A DNA stretch of 64,000 nt from Taudactylus pleione (lineage: Eukaryota > Chordata > Amphibia > Anura > Myobatrachidae): NCBI GenBank assembly GCA_031769625.1, contig JAUIMM010000213.1, positions 1,612,001-1,676,000 of the forward strand. Reading direction: 5' to 3'. Below are positions 32,409 to 44,300 of the stretch, one piece after another. Position 1 is the stretch's first letter, and every line of letters begins with the position of its first letter. The notes beneath the pieces are model-generated. The model saw nothing but the letters and a program-made list of their open reading frames with translations, was not told the DNA's origin and did not search any database. The translations under genes and the position numbers were made by a program.

Positions 32409-32815
32409 TAATGGCACGGTTGTGCCCTTATATTAAGGCTGCATCTAAAAAAATGGACTTCTCAATAGAGAATTCTGATGGTTTGGCAGGGTGTTTAAGG
32501 GGCTACACCTCAAAAGCTATAGGAGGTACCAAGTTGATACATGCCAAATTTAAGGGCAAAAACATAAAAAATGAGGACATGGGGGTAATCTAAAGCTCCA
32601 ACTGTCACTTTTTTCTGACATTCTCAATTAGGAACCCTTTTCTGCTATAGTCAATGGGGGATTTTTGGGAAGGCATAACTCAGGGTAGGAGGGAATTTAG
32701 ACTTGGGGTTTGATTTATTAGGTAGCTGTTGTGCCAGGGTACATGCTTTTGTGGTTCAGGTAAATTAGAAAGTTACAGTTTTTAAACTATTACCTCAAGA
32801 ATGCGCCATTTGTAG
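32409..32815 (+). repeat. Dispersed repeat, inverted copy of 20868-21368
   Basis: Begins ATGGCACGGTTGTGCCCTTA and runs to the TATTACCTCAAGAATGCGCC segment. It has a frame of 60 codons that is not conserved in the other copy. Confidence 0.75.
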
Positions 32816-33076
32816 AGATAGGACTTTTCAACTTGTTGCAAAGCCTCAGTAGGAGCCTCCAGCAGGTGTTGTCATAGCGGCTTCACTTGGGTGCAGCAAG
32901 ATAGCCATTGTTTGCGGGCGATAGCAGCGCTGGAAAAAAACAATGGTAGCAGCAGCGGGGACACGGATGCGGTGGTGGGGACATCAGCGGCGGTGGGGAC
33001 ATCAGCAGTGGTGGGTTGTGGGTGTCTTCGGCGGTGGGGTGTCGGCAGTGGCAGTGCAGGGCCCGGTGGTGGTGCG
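32816..33076. other. GGTGGGGACATCAG-rich stretch, no gene
   Basis: GGTGGGGACATCAGC recurs three times near 32970-33010 within GC-rich sequence. No domain is recognised in the frames it opens. Confidence 0.4.
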
Positions 33077-33347
33077 GGCATTGGCGGCGGGCCTGGATCC
33101 GAGAAGATTCAGTCCACGCCATCCATTCTGCTGAATACGGCAGTGGCGCCCATTTCAAAAATGGCGCCTCAGCGCCATTTCTGACATTCAAAGATGGCTG
33201 CTGTGAGCCAATCATGGCTCGTGGCGGCCATCTTTGAATTTCAAAAATGGTGCTGAGGTGCCGTTTTTGAAATGGGCGCTGCTGCCATACTCGGCAGAGT
33301 GGCTGGTGGGGACTGGATCCTCTCAGATCAAGGCCCGCCATCGACAC
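33077..33347. repeat. Large imperfect palindrome (~270 bp)
   Basis: The arms pair around a centre near 33210. GCGCCCATTTCAAAAATGGC and TTCAAAGATGGC on the left match GGCCATCTTTGAA and TTTTTGAAATGGGCGC on the right. Similarity continues outward through GGCGGGCCTGGATCCGAGA and its partner TCTCAGATCAAGGCCCGCC. It is either a fold-back element or the tip of one. No target duplication could be assigned. Confidence 0.7.
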
Positions 33348-33434
33348 CCGAACAGGCGCCAGTCCAGCAGCAGGTGGGTGCCACCGAAGATGATGTCCCA
33401 AGCCAATCACAACTCATGACATGATTGGAGGCGG

Positions 33435-35115
33435 CTGCACCTGAAGAGGACCACAGAAGCCCTGGGGAGGTGACAGCCACCCCCCAGGTGAAGATGTCAA
33501 AGCCCTGGTGGGTTGGCGCCTGCCAGGCGAAGACGCCATAAGTCCTAGTGGGCGGCAGCCATGAAAAAGAGCTGACAAAGGCTGTCACCCACTAGGTGAA
33601 GACATCAAAGCTCTGGCGGGTTGGCGCCCACCAAGTGCAGACGCCAAAGCCCTGGTGGGCTGGCGCCCACCAGACGAAGACACCAGAAGTCCTAGGGGGG
33701 GCAGCCACAAAATAAACTAACACAGGCTGCTTCCCACTAGGCAAAGACACCGAAGCCCTAGGGGGTTGGTGCTCGCCAGGTGAAGACGCCATAAGTCCTA
33801 GTGGGCGGCAGCCATGAAAAAGCTGACACAGGCTGTAAATGGGATTCCCTTTATGTAAGACACCGAAGCCCTGGCGGGTTGGCGCCCACCATGGGAAGAC
33901 GCAGGAAGTCCTAGTGGGAAGAAGCCACAAAAAAGAGCTGACAGGCTGCCGCCCACTGGGTGAAGACATCAAAGCCCTTGCAGGTTGGCGCCCACCAAGT
34001 GAAGACGCCGAAACCCTAGGGGGTTGGTGCTTGCCAGGTGAAGATGCTGAAGCCCTGGTGGGTTGGTACCCACCAGGTGAAGACGCCATAAGCCCTAGTG
34101 GGCGGCAGCCATGAAAAAGAGCTGACAAAGGCTGGCACCCACTAGGTGAAGACGTCGAAAACCCTGGCGGGTTGGCGCCCGCCAAGTTAAGATGCCAAAG
34201 CCCTGGCAGGTTGGTGCCAGCCAGGTGAAGACACCAGAAGTCCTAGTGGGAGGCAGCCACAGGCTGCCGCCCACTAGGTGATGACACTGAAGCCCTGGCG
34301 TGTAGGCACCCACCAGTCGAAGACGCCATAAGCCCTAGTGGGCGGCAGCCATGAAAAAGAGCTTACAAAGGCTGCCACCCACTAGATGAAGATGTCGAAG
34401 CCCTGGCGGGTTGGTGCCCTCCAGGCGAAGACACCAGAAGTCCTAGTGGGAGGCAGCCACAAAAAAGAGCTAACATAGGCTGCCACCCACTAGGCAAAGA
34501 AACCGAAGCCCTGGCGGGTTGGCGCACACTAGGCAAAGATGCTGAAGCCCTAGTGGGTTATTGCCCACCTGGCAAAGACGCCAAAGCCCTGGTGGGTTGG
34601 CGCCCACCAGGTGAAGACGCCATAAGTCATAGTGAGTGGCAGCCATGAAAAAGAGCTGACAAAGGCTGTCGCCCACTAGGTGAAGACGTTGAAGCCCTGG
34701 TGGGTTGGTGCCCACCAGGTGAAGATGCCGAAGCCCTGGTGGGTTGGCGCCCATCCGGCGAAGACACCAGAAGTCCAAGTTGGAGGCAGCCATGAAAAAG
34801 AGCTAACACATGCTGCCATCCACTAGGTGAAGACACCAAAGCCCTGATGGGTTGGCGCCTGAAAGGCAACGCCGGAAGTCCCAGTGGGAGGCAGCCACAA
34901 AAAAGAGCAGACATGCTGCGGCCTACTAGGTGTAGACATCGAAGACGCCAAAGCCCTGGCAGATTGGCATCTGCCAGGCGACAATGCCGAAGCCCTGGTG
35001 GGTTTGCGCCCTCCAGGCGAAGTCGCCAAAGTCCTGGTGGGTTGGCGCCCGCCAGGCGAAGAGGCCTAAGCCCTGGCGTGGTGGCGACCACGTAAAAGAG
35101 CTTAATGGCCATCGT
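33435..35115. repeat. GC-rich minisatellite with 39 and 69 bp units
   Basis: Basic unit: GAAGACGCCGAAGCCCTGGT then GGGTTGGCGCCCACCAGGT (39 bp). A longer unit (69 bp) carries GGCGGCAGCCATGAAAAAGA and CTGACAAAGGCTG. Both lengths are multiples of three, so long open frames persist, especially on the minus strand (up to 197 codons, built on ANPPGL and PSGRQP motifs). Each unit has a small hairpin around TTGGCGCCCA. I do not call a protein: frames open on both strands and no start, domain or flanking exon supports one. Confidence 0.88.
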
Positions 35116-35139
35116 CCCCCAGGTGAAGACCTGTAAAAT

Positions 35140-35640
35140 AAAATATTACATTATTAAAGTGTGTTGTGTTATTTTAATATTTTTTTTTACAGGTGGACTA
35201 CAGGTGGAAGTGGTCCCTAATGCCCAGCATGCTGGTACTTCTGGTTTTCCAAGTACCAGCATGCAGGGAGGCATGCTGGGACCTATAGTTCACCTGCAAA
35301 AGAAAATATTATTTAAAAAGCACCACATCACACAATCAACCTAGCACCCACTGCCCAGGGGTGCTGGGGCTAGCCCCAGGCTATCAGCCTAGGCCTGGAG
35401 TGCCCTAAGGAGGGAGACCCCTTTATTGGGGGGTCCCCAGCTCCTCAGGGATTCCCAGCCTGGACTGACTAGTGGTCAGGTTTGATACTGCATCTGGGCG
35501 GGCCCAGTGAAAGGGCTCCCCTAGCTGTGGCATCAGCCCTCCATTAGAAATAGTCTGGTGCTGGTCCTGGAGAATACAGGGGGTCCAAACTCATTTTTTT
35601 CCCCTGTATTTCCAGAACCAGGACCGGATCAGGGCCCAGT
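35140..35640 (+). repeat. Dispersed repeat, related to 45450-45960
   Basis: Shared words: ACAGGTGGACTACAGGTGGA against ACAGGTGAACTACAGGTACC, CAAGTACCAGCATGC, TTGGGGGGTCCCCA, GTGAAAGGGCTCCCCT and GTGGCATCAGCCC. In the other copy it lies inside a Harbinger-like element, so this is probably a fragment of the same family. Confidence 0.75.
35227..35264. repeat. Perfect 14 bp hairpin
   Basis: GCATGCTGGTACTT pairs with AAGTACCAGCATGC across a 10 nt loop. The equivalent in the copy near 45545 is partly decayed. Confidence 0.8.
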
Positions 35641-35887
35641 GCACACAAAGAGCACTCAATTCTGTGAATTAGCAGCTCCACCATTTAGGAAGTGACAGCA
35701 ATCTCATTCTGTGAGAGTGCTGAATCTGCAGTTAACCACAGGGTGTGATGGCATACCATATCTATATTGCGCAAGGAACACGTCCATTAAGGCATCAGCC
35801 TTAATTATTGTAATTTCATGGCTTATTGACGTTTGAGTGGCAGAAAATCAATAGGTTTTGTGAATTTTCAGATCACGTCTAAGCTGC
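35641..35887. other. Non-coding stretch related to 19140-19260
   Basis: Contains ACTCAATTCTGTGAATTAGC and CAGCTCCACCATTTAG, resembling the 19.1 kb segment. No gene is seen. Confidence 0.45.
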
Positions 35888-36302
35888 CTAAAGGGACCTA
35901 TCCATCAAAAGATCTTTCTGAAAGACATAAGACAAAAGATTTATCTTTTGAAAATTCATGGGGCTGCTGTGACAGATATCTGTCATGTACATGACAGATT
36001 TTTGCAAACGACGAACGATATTGCATGACATCATTCTGGTAGAGGATTTTTTTTATGTTTCTGTTCATTTTCATTTCAAAAATCGTTCGTCGTTCGTCAT
36101 TTACTGCGACAGATATTTCTAATATCTGTCACCAATAAACGATAATTGACCAACATGTTGGAGAGACAAAAGACCAAATTTGTCGGACGCGGGAGTATGC
36201 ATTTTTATCATTCAGAGCCTATCCATTAGCAGATAAATTGAACGACTGAATGATAAATCATTCATTGTTCAAATTTATCTGCTAATGGATAGGCCACTTT
36301 AA
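35888..36302. mobile_element. MITE with long internal hairpins
   Basis: The left end AAAGGGACCTATCCAT and the inverted right end AAAGTGGCCTATCCATTAGC are similar. Internal inverted words include GACAGATATCTGTC and AACGACGAACGA with TCGTTCGTCGTT. It has no coding capacity. Confidence 0.6.
36217..36294. repeat. 78 bp near-perfect hairpin within the MITE
   Basis: GCCTATCCATTAGCAGATAA pairs with TTATCTGCTAATGGATAGGC, continuing through TTGAAC/GTTCAA and GAATGATAAATCATTC at the centre. Confidence 0.85.
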
Positions 36303-36339
36303 TGGGCCATGTGAAACCATAAGGTTTTTTATCTATGGA

Positions 36340-36385
36340 ATATACATATATATATATATTTATATATATATATATATATATATTT
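36340..36385. repeat. (TA)n microsatellite
   Basis: TA tract with one TTTA interruption. The stretch from here to 36673 is AT-rich with nothing recognised. Confidence 0.85.
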
Positions 36386-37189
36386 GTTTGTATAGTATTA
36401 CTAATATCACCATGTGTTTTATCATCATGTTTTACATATATTTTATGCTAATTAGGCATACAAACTTTATTGGCGCAGGACAGTAATTTTATTTATTTGT
36501 ATACTTTTTGTAAGTGATTAATTAATCATATTAATTATAAATAGATAATTATAAATTGTTATTAAATGGTCAATTGCATATTTGCCTCAATATTATTGGT
36601 AATCTACAGTACCTGCCCTTTAAAGTTCCTCCTCTATATTTAAATATACCAATGACAATTCTAAACCTCACATGTTATAAGTAGGGGTGTGCACTGGCCA
36701 CTTTTTGTGTTTTGTGTTTTGGTTTTGGATCTGGATCTTTCTTTGTGTTTTGGATCTGGATTGGTTTTGCCAAAACCACCCTTCTGTGTTTTGGGTTTTG
36801 GGTTTTGGATCTGTATTTTTTTGGAAAAAAGCATTAAAAACAGCTAAAATCACGGAATTTGTGTTTTTTTATCCAATGCTATTATTAACCTAAATAACAT
36901 TAATTTACAGTCATTTCCAGTCTATTCTGAACACCTCACAACTCACAATATTGTTTTTAGGTCAAAAGGTTGCACCGTGGTTGCTGGATGACTATGCTAA
37001 GCGGCACAAGTGGGCGGCACAAACACGTGGCCCATCTAGGAGTGACACTGCAGTGGCAGACAGGATGGCAGTTTGAAAAGCTAGACCCCAAACAGTACAT
37101 AATGCAAAAAAAAAAAGAGATGCAAGATGGAATTGTCCTTGGGCCCTCCCACCCACCCTTATGTTGTATAAACAGGACTTGCACACTTT

Positions 37190-37253
37190 AACAAACCAAT
37201 CATTTCAGTGCCAGGGTCTGCCAAACAACTGTGGCTGAAATGATTGGCTCGTT
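37190..37253 (-). other. Conserved 3' hairpin of hAT copy 3
   Basis: AACAAACCAATCATTTCAG pairs with GGCTGAAATGATTGGCTCGT downstream of the transposase stop at 37306. Confidence 0.7.
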
Positions 37254-37305
37254 TGGGCCCCCACAAAACAAGCTGGCAATTAAACTGTCCCTGCACAAAC
37301 TGGCT

Positions 37306-39858
37306 CTACGGAGGCAAGATGTCATCCTCATCCTCCTCATCCACTGATTCCTCACCCTCCTCAGTGTTGTGTACATCCTCATTCTCATAAAGTATTAATT
37401 CATCCCCGCTGGAATCCACCACTACAGGTTCCTCTGTACCTTCTGGAGGCTGGTCTCCCTGGAAGAATTGATAATTAATTTTGGTGAACATCATCTTCTC
37501 CACATTTATGCCTTTCGCTGACAACATTCCTGGCTGCACTAAAAACTCTTTGGCAGTACACACTGGAGGGGAGGTCAACTAAGGTAAAATAGAGCCAGTT
37601 TGTACAGGGGCCTCCAAATTGCCTGTTTTTCCTGCCAGTACAGGTACGGACTGTCTGACATGCCTACTTGGATGCTGTCACCTATGTAATCCTCCACCAT
37701 TCTGTCAATGGTTACAGTATCATATACAGTGACAGTAGATATGTCAGAAATTGTTGGCAGGTCCTTCAGTCCTGACCAGATGTCCAAATTTTGTCCTGTC
37801 TGCCCTGCATCAACGCCAGTGGGTTGCTTAGGATGTCTAAGTTGTTTCCTCGCAGCCCCAGTTGCGGGAGAAAATGAAGAAGGAGCTGTTGACATGTCAT
37901 GTTCCGCTTCAGCTGACAGTGCTTTTGCCAGCAAGTCTTTGCACCTCTGCAGGCTTGTGTCCACCGGAAAGAGAGACACCATGTAGGCTTTAAACCTAGG
38001 ATCTAGCATGGTGGCCAACATGTAGTGGTCTGATTTCAACAGATTGACCACCCTCGAATCCTGGCAAAGTGAATGAGCGGCTTCATCCACAAGACCCACA
38101 TACTGAGCGGAATCGCTTCGTATTAGCTCATCCTTCACTTTCTCCAGGTGGTTCTGCAAAAGCCTTATGAGGGGAATGACCTGACTCAAGCTGGCAGTTT
38201 CTGAACTGACTTCATGTGTGGCAAGTTCGAAGAGCTGGAGAACCTTGCACAACACGGAAATCATTCTCCACTGTGCTTGAGTCAAGTGCATACCCCCTCC
38301 TTTGCCTATGTCATAGGTGGATGTATAGGCTTGAATGGCCTTTTCCTGCTCCTCCCTCCTCTCCTCCTCCTCCTCCATCCTCTGAAGCATATAGAGGGTT
38401 GAGTTCCACCGCGTCAGAACCTCTTTCTTCAGGTGATGGCAGGGCAGGTTCAAGAGTGTTTGCTGGTGCTCCAGTCTTCGGCACGCAGTCGCTGAATGGC
38501 GAATGTGGCCAGAATTTTTTTGGGCCACCCAAAGTATCTCCTGCACGCCCCTGTCGATTTTCAGAAAATTCTGCACCACCACATTTATTGTGTGAGCAAA
38601 ACACGGGATGTGCTGGAATTTGCCCAGATGTAATGCCCACACAATATTGGTGGCATTGACAGATATCACAGATCCCCAGGAGAGTATAAGTGGGGTAAGC
38701 CATTGGGCAATGATTTCCATCAGTTTCTCTAAGAGGTTGTCGGCAGAGTGCCTCTTACTGAAACCGGTGATACACAGCGTAGCCTACCTTGAAATGAGCT
38801 GGCATTTCTGAGATGCTGCTACTGGTGACGCTGCTGTTGTTGCTGCGTAAGGCGATACATCTACCCAGTGGGCTGTCACAGTCATATAGTCCTTAGTCTG
38901 CCCTGTTCCACTTGTCCACATGTCTGCGGTTAAGTGGACATTGGGTACAACCGCATTTTTAGGACACTGAGGACACTTTTTCTGACATCTCCATACCTTC
39001 TCAATATCACCTGCCTAGTGAAGTGGAATCTAGATGGGATTTGGTACTGGGGACACTCTACTTCCATCAATTGTCTAAATCCCACTGCACTAATGGCGGA
39101 TACTGTATGCACATCTAACACCAACATAGCTGTCAAGCCCTCAGTTATCTGCTTTGCAAGAGGAGGACTGCTGTCGTACTTCATCCTCCTTACAAAGGAC
39201 TGTTGGATGGTCAATTAGTAAAAGAAGTATTGGTGTTCCAACTTCCCCTCTGGGATGATGAACGACTCCCAGTAGCAACAGCAGCAGCGGCAGCAGTAGG
39301 CGTAGCAATGCAGGATCCTCCAGAGGAATCCCAGATAGGAGAGGAGTCAGTCATGCCAGTGACATGGCCTGCAGGACTACTTCCAATCCTGACTGAGGAG
39401 GAAATTGACGAGGTGGGAGTTGACGGTGTGGTTTTTAGGTGCTTGGATACAACAGGACAAAGGGATTTAGGTGTCCCTGGACTTTGTATGGTCTTAGCCA
39501 CAGTTTCTGAACTTGGCATTATCACTTTATGAACGCGCTGCAGGTGACGTATAAGGGAGGATGTTCCTAGGTGGTTAATGTCCCTACCCCTACTTATTAC
39601 ACCTTTACATATGCAACATATGGCAAGACAGTTGTTGTCTGGATTTGGACTGAAATATTTCCAGACCAAAGAGGTGGAATGTTTGGTCTTCTGCCCAGGC
39701 ATGACGATGGGCTTTTTCATCCCACAGACAACAATGGTGCCTGATTTAAACAAACCATCATCTATGTCATCACTAGTGGCAGCAGCTTCAGCACTTGGAG
39801 GAAGTGGTTCTTGATCTTTCTCTATATTATTATTATCAGACATATTTTTGTCCTCCAT
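37306..39858 (-). pseudogene. Broken BED-hAT transposase, copy 3
   Basis: Starts MEDKNMSDNNNIEKDQ, but about 190 residues between DIDD and the GMKKP segment before the BED finger are deleted relative to copy 1. The BED finger is intact (TSLVWKYFSPNPDNNC...). Frameshifts lie near 39205 and 38720-38930. A 381-codon open segment (37575-38720) covers the middle of the core. Its second catalytic aspartate is valine (SVNATN). A run of extra glutamates and arginines follows QRMEE. The hATC motif is damaged (CTAKEFLVQ in place of VYSERVFSA). It is not functional. Confidence 0.9.
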
Positions 39859-39879
39859 TTATGTAATATTGAAACGTGC

Positions 39880-40670
39880 GGCTAAGGCGAAAATATATTA
39901 TTTTTTTTCTGGCACTTTGAGGGCTAAACCACCCTTCAACAGACGAGCCAGCCGGCCCTTGACTTATGACACAGGCGCACGCTTGGCACTGCTTCTTTGT
40001 TGATGCACGTGCAGCTAAGGTGCACAGAAGTCACCAACACAGAAAAATAATTTATTTTTATTTTTTTCCAGCACTTTGGAGGTTATACCACACTTCAAAA
40101 GATGAGCCAGCCAGCCCTTGACTTATGACACAGGCGCACGCTTGGCGCTGCTACTTTGTTGATGCACATTCGGCTAAGGCGCACACAAGTCACAAACACA
40201 AAAACTGTATTTATTTTTATTTTTTCCGGCACTTTGTGGGTTACACCACCCTTCAACAGACAAGCCAGCCGGCCCTTGACTTATGACACAGACGCACACT
40301 TGGCGCTGCTACTTTGTTGATACTCGTGCAGCTACTGCGCACACAATTCACAAACAGAAAAAAATATTAATTTTTTTTTGGAGCACACTTTGGGGGTTAC
40401 AAACTACACTTCAACAGACGAGCCAGCCGGTCCTTTACTTGTGACACAGGCGCACGCTTGGTGCTGCTACTTTGTTGATGCGCATGCGGCTACTGGGCAC
40501 ACAATTCACAAACACAGAAAAAAAAAATTCTGCCACTTTTCGGGGGTTACACCACCCTTCAACAGACCAGCCGGGCCCTTGACTTATGACACAGGCACAC
40601 GCTTGGCGCTGCTACTTTTCTGATGCACGTGTGGCTAATGCATACACAAACAGAAAAATATATTTTTTTT
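39880..40670. repeat. 5' tandem array of hAT copy 3, ~5 units of ~160 bp
   Basis: TTGTTGATGCACGTGCAGCT and diverged versions (GATGCACATTCGGC, GATACTCGTGCAGC, GATGCGCATGCGGC, GATGCACGTGTGGC) recur every ~160 bp. Units are much more diverged from each other than in copy 1; only two keep CACGTG. Confidence 0.88.
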
Positions 40671-40679
40671 GCACTTGGG

Positions 40680-41070
40680 GGGAGCACCCCTGATGGACAG
40701 GGTACAGGTACACCTGTCAAACCGTAACGCAGGTGTCCTAAGGCGAGCTCAGGGAGGACAGAAACCTCCTGTGGAGAAGAAGGGTAGTGTTGTCCAGGGG
40801 GGACAACACTACAGCACCCCTTTAGGACTACAGCTTTTATGGGACAACAGCACTGCACAACACAGCCCAGCCAGCTCCTATGGACTTTTGACATAAACCC
40901 TATGGACAACAGCAGCATCAGCACAGCAACCCCCACCCACCCTTTATGGACAACACAGCCTTTATATGACAACAACACTACACAAGACAGCCCAGCCAGC
41001 CCCTATGGACTTTGGACACAGCCCCTATGGACAACAGCAGCACCAGCACAGCAAAACCCCACCCTCCCTC
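40680..41070. repeat. CAGCCCCTATGGAC-type direct repeats, hAT copy 3
   Basis: Same module as in copy 1. It also contains a short unrelated-looking segment at about 40705-40790. Confidence 0.6.
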
Positions 41071-41105
41071 CACAGCCGGAGTGAAAAATGGCGCCGACAC
41101 AGGGA

Positions 41106-41114
41106 CCTTTTATA
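41106..41114 (-). promoter_or_regulatory. Putative TATA box of hAT copy 3
   Basis: TATAAAAGG on the minus strand, at the same place as in copies 1 and 2. Confidence 0.4.
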
Positions 41115-41284
41115 GAATCCAAAACCTGCGAGTATCCGACAGCAGGATGATGGTGTTTTGCCTCGATTTCAGATCCGAGCCAGGCAGGAAAACCTGAGCC
41201 GGACTAGGTACCCGGCTCAGATCGGGGGGGCTAAGGGGGGGTTCAGATTTCAGAAATCTGAATCCACTCATCCCTAGTTAAGTA

Positions 41285-43150
41285 AGGCTAACCTTATTAT
41301 CTATAGTCTTAATCCTAACCAAAGCACATCTCAGATTGAACTAAATAAACAATCTTAAATCAAACAATAATCTAAAATCTAGCCCAAAACAAAGACCATA
41401 ATATAAACAAAACTGAAGTTTTAAATCTGGGTCATAACATGTCTCTAATCTTGTTTCCCATCTCAAAAATATAAAAATTGTAAGAAAAAGGTTCACATTT
41501 TTGATACAGCAATTTGCACATATTTAAAAGGGGCATGAGAGGCCCATTAATATGATATTTGCCATACACTCATTTATTTTTTGAACGCATCATTAAACTC
41601 TTATCTACTTTCTGCACTATACCTACACAGTTATATCATGCAGTGCAGATATTACAATCCATCTTCTGTCCTGTATTTACAATCAAAATACTGCTTTTCA
41701 CCCACATCCTAAATGCAGTATGCTGCTTTTATATGTACTGCCTCAAACACTACGTACAGTAGTACCCCCTTCACAATCAATTCATATTCTAAGACACTTC
41801 TTACCAGCTTCTCTATGTCATATAACATTCTTGGTACTTAAGTTATATTATTTAAATTAAAACCACCATCCACTGTCAAACATTTTGTCACTGGCAGACC
41901 GAATTACATGTGTGGTATTATTCCACCTTGCCTTTGATGGTTTCCCTGATTTATGATACACGACAGGTAGTCTGTGACCCACTGAGCATAAATATTATTT
42001 TCTGCAGTATGCATATCTCTTACATTCAGATACTTTCATCTGAACACCTTTGACAATTGTCTAACTTCATTTAGCATGAGGACTTCCAGATAACTATTAG
42101 ATACAGATTACTTTGAAGAAAAAGTTAAATTTAGTGTTCTAAGTTTTCAGGTTGGTAAGTTGAAAGAAGCAAAATATTTATATATGAGATGTTCCAAAAA
42201 TCTTGACATGTTGTTGATGTAGCTACTGTATATTAACTCTTCAAATTTGTACAGATGTTTTATTTTGAGAATGTGTTAAAATGATAACTCACCTGTAAAG
42301 TAGCATTACTGGAATTATTATTTTTGAATGAAAAATCAGTTTTGGGGACTAGTAGAGGCAAAAGTAGAAAAGAAAAGCTAGTGGGCAATTCTCAAAAATA
42401 AAATATAATAGCACACCTGCCAACATTATACCACAAGGAGATCATTTTTCTGAGACGCACATGTAAAAAGAGGTATGGTCATTAGAGCTAACTGTTTAAA
42501 ATGATTGTAGGTGCTCCCCAAATGACTGCAAAATGATAGACATGGATAGTGGCTGTACAAATATTTAGGATGCTACAGCACCCACAATACCCACAGAGCT
42601 GGCTCCAGTGGGTGTACTCATGCTGCTGTGAAGTTCTAGACATCTCCCCACACATTTCTCTACCCGATAAACACCCACTAATTGATCTACATGCCAGAGG
42701 TACCTGTCATTGGGCTGCACAGCAGGGGCACACCTCTCATGTTCACGTGAGTCGGGACAAATATGCTGACATTAGACAGACCCTTAATTCAGGACTGTTC
42801 CATCAAAATCAGGACAGCTGTGGGTATTTAATAACTTAATTTTAAGTGACAAAAATGCATATTTACATATTGTGGGCAACAACTGTGTACTGTGGCTGTT
42901 ATATAACTGTTATATAACTGTGGCTCTGTGCAGAAACTCTCCAAAAATGAAAAACCATTCTGGATTTTAAAATGTAATTTTTTAATAATAGTTTTTAATC
43001 AATATTGTGTAAGATGGTCATTACCTCTGCTAGTATTTAGCACACATGCATAAAGGGTGCTGAGACTGTTTAACTATACAGGAACCCCCCAAAAAAACAG
43101 AAAACCACAAAAAATTCCTTGTTGTAAAATCCTAGTGATTAAATATTTCT
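41285..43150. other. 1.9 kb AT-rich, no recognisable feature
   Basis: I read both strands and found no domain, RNA gene or clear repeat. The frames present are short and unremarkable. Confidence 0.5.
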
Positions 43151-43416
43151 GCTGGGTACACACTGAGCGATGAGTACCGAGCCTGGGTACACATCAGAAT
43201 GATGTAATGAACAATGGAACGATCACTCATTCTGTCCTTCATTACACTGCATGGTGCCGCATACAATATCGTCAGGTGTGATGTGCAACACATCATACCT
43301 GATGTCACATGTGACTGTGGGTGCACACACATCATGCATACACACTACACTATATGCACGATTTGTCATTTTGATTTCGCCAAATCGGAACAACATCGCT
43401 CCAGTGTGTACCCAGC
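43151..43416. mobile_element. MITE (266 bp)
   Basis: Perfect terminal inverted repeats: GCTGGGTACACACTG on the left and CAGTGTGTACCCAGC on the right. The target duplication is not clear. It has no coding capacity. Confidence 0.75.
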
Positions 43417-43734
43417 TTAAGAGTATTGTTGTGTGAAGGGCAGTAACAAATATTTAATAGTTAGCAGCTAAAATACTGGGGACTGTTGAGATGAGGGAAC
43501 AGTGTAATAAATATGCTCTACCTTATACAGCCGAAAAGAGAGTGAATGCAATAAAAACAAACAAATCTGAAATGGCAACTTCCCCTTTGTAGTAGATATA
43601 GGGGACCAATTATAGCAGTCTCAATGATGTGAAATTAAAAATATGCACATAAAGTGCTGTAGTGTAATTTTTTTCAAACAAATGAAACAGTACAGATGAA
43701 AATCTACTTATATAAATGCAAATCTAATGATTTG
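43417..43734. other. AT-rich stretch, nothing recognised
   Basis: No gene, repeat or RNA signal that I can support. Confidence 0.45.
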
Positions 43735-44298
43735 ACTATGATATGTTAGGGTAGATGAAACGGAATCGGTATGACTTACCGCTGGACGTGTGCTTGGCTG
43801 ATGTAATACTGACGCCGGAAGACAGAACAGTGAAGATCCCGACAAGGTAAGTAACTAACTCGCTAACCTTTCCCCCCCCAACCCTCCCTTAGGGGTGCCT
43901 AACCCTAAACTCCCCACCTAGTGCCTAACCCTGACCTCCACCCAGGGATGCCTAAACCTAACCCTGCCTCCCCGCTCCCTAACCTCCCCCCGGGGGTGCC
44001 TAACCTAACCCCCCTTACCCTAACCTAACCTAGGCATGGTGCCTAACCCTAAGTCCCCCTGGGAGGCCCTAAACTTAACCCTACCCCCCCTCCCCACGCA
44101 GCTGTCCGCTCCTAACACCCGGCTTACCTTAGTTCGGTACGCCAGGCGTCAGGATTTCGGCGGGTGGATAATGATAGGCATCAGTATTTTGACACCTATC
44201 ATTAGTCCCATGCTGGGATTTGACAGTCGGGAAGCCGGTGGTCGGCATTTCGACCGGCAGCTTTCTGACCGCATACCGATAAAACACACTCTTGCTGA
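43735..44298. repeat. CCTAACCC-rich minisatellite within a probable MITE
   Basis: Between about 43860 and 44100, GGGGTGCCTAACCCTAA and variants recur every ~30-40 bp. The right part contains CGGCATTTCGACCGG and GATAATGATAGG/CCTATCATTA inverted words. The telomere-like words are not in pure (TTAGGG)n arrays. Confidence 0.5.
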
Positions 44299-44300
44299 TA

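Larger units (their letters stand above)
36682..41276 (-). mobile_element. hAT element copy 3, broken (4.6 kb)
   Basis: Left end TAGGGGTGTGCACTGGCC; right end, inverted, TAGGGATGAGTGGATTCAG. The flanks GTTATAAG and GTTAAGTA share only GTTA unless a 2 bp indel is allowed, so the duplication is uncertain. This is the one hAT copy here not set in a (TA)n tract. The layout equals copy 1, with five 5' array units. Confidence 0.88.

Noticed and set aside
33592..35112. Minus-strand frames of 197 and 161 codons with ANPPGL and PSGRQP repeats
   Set aside because: Frames open because unit lengths are multiples of three; frames also open on the other strand, with no start context, domain or exon structure.
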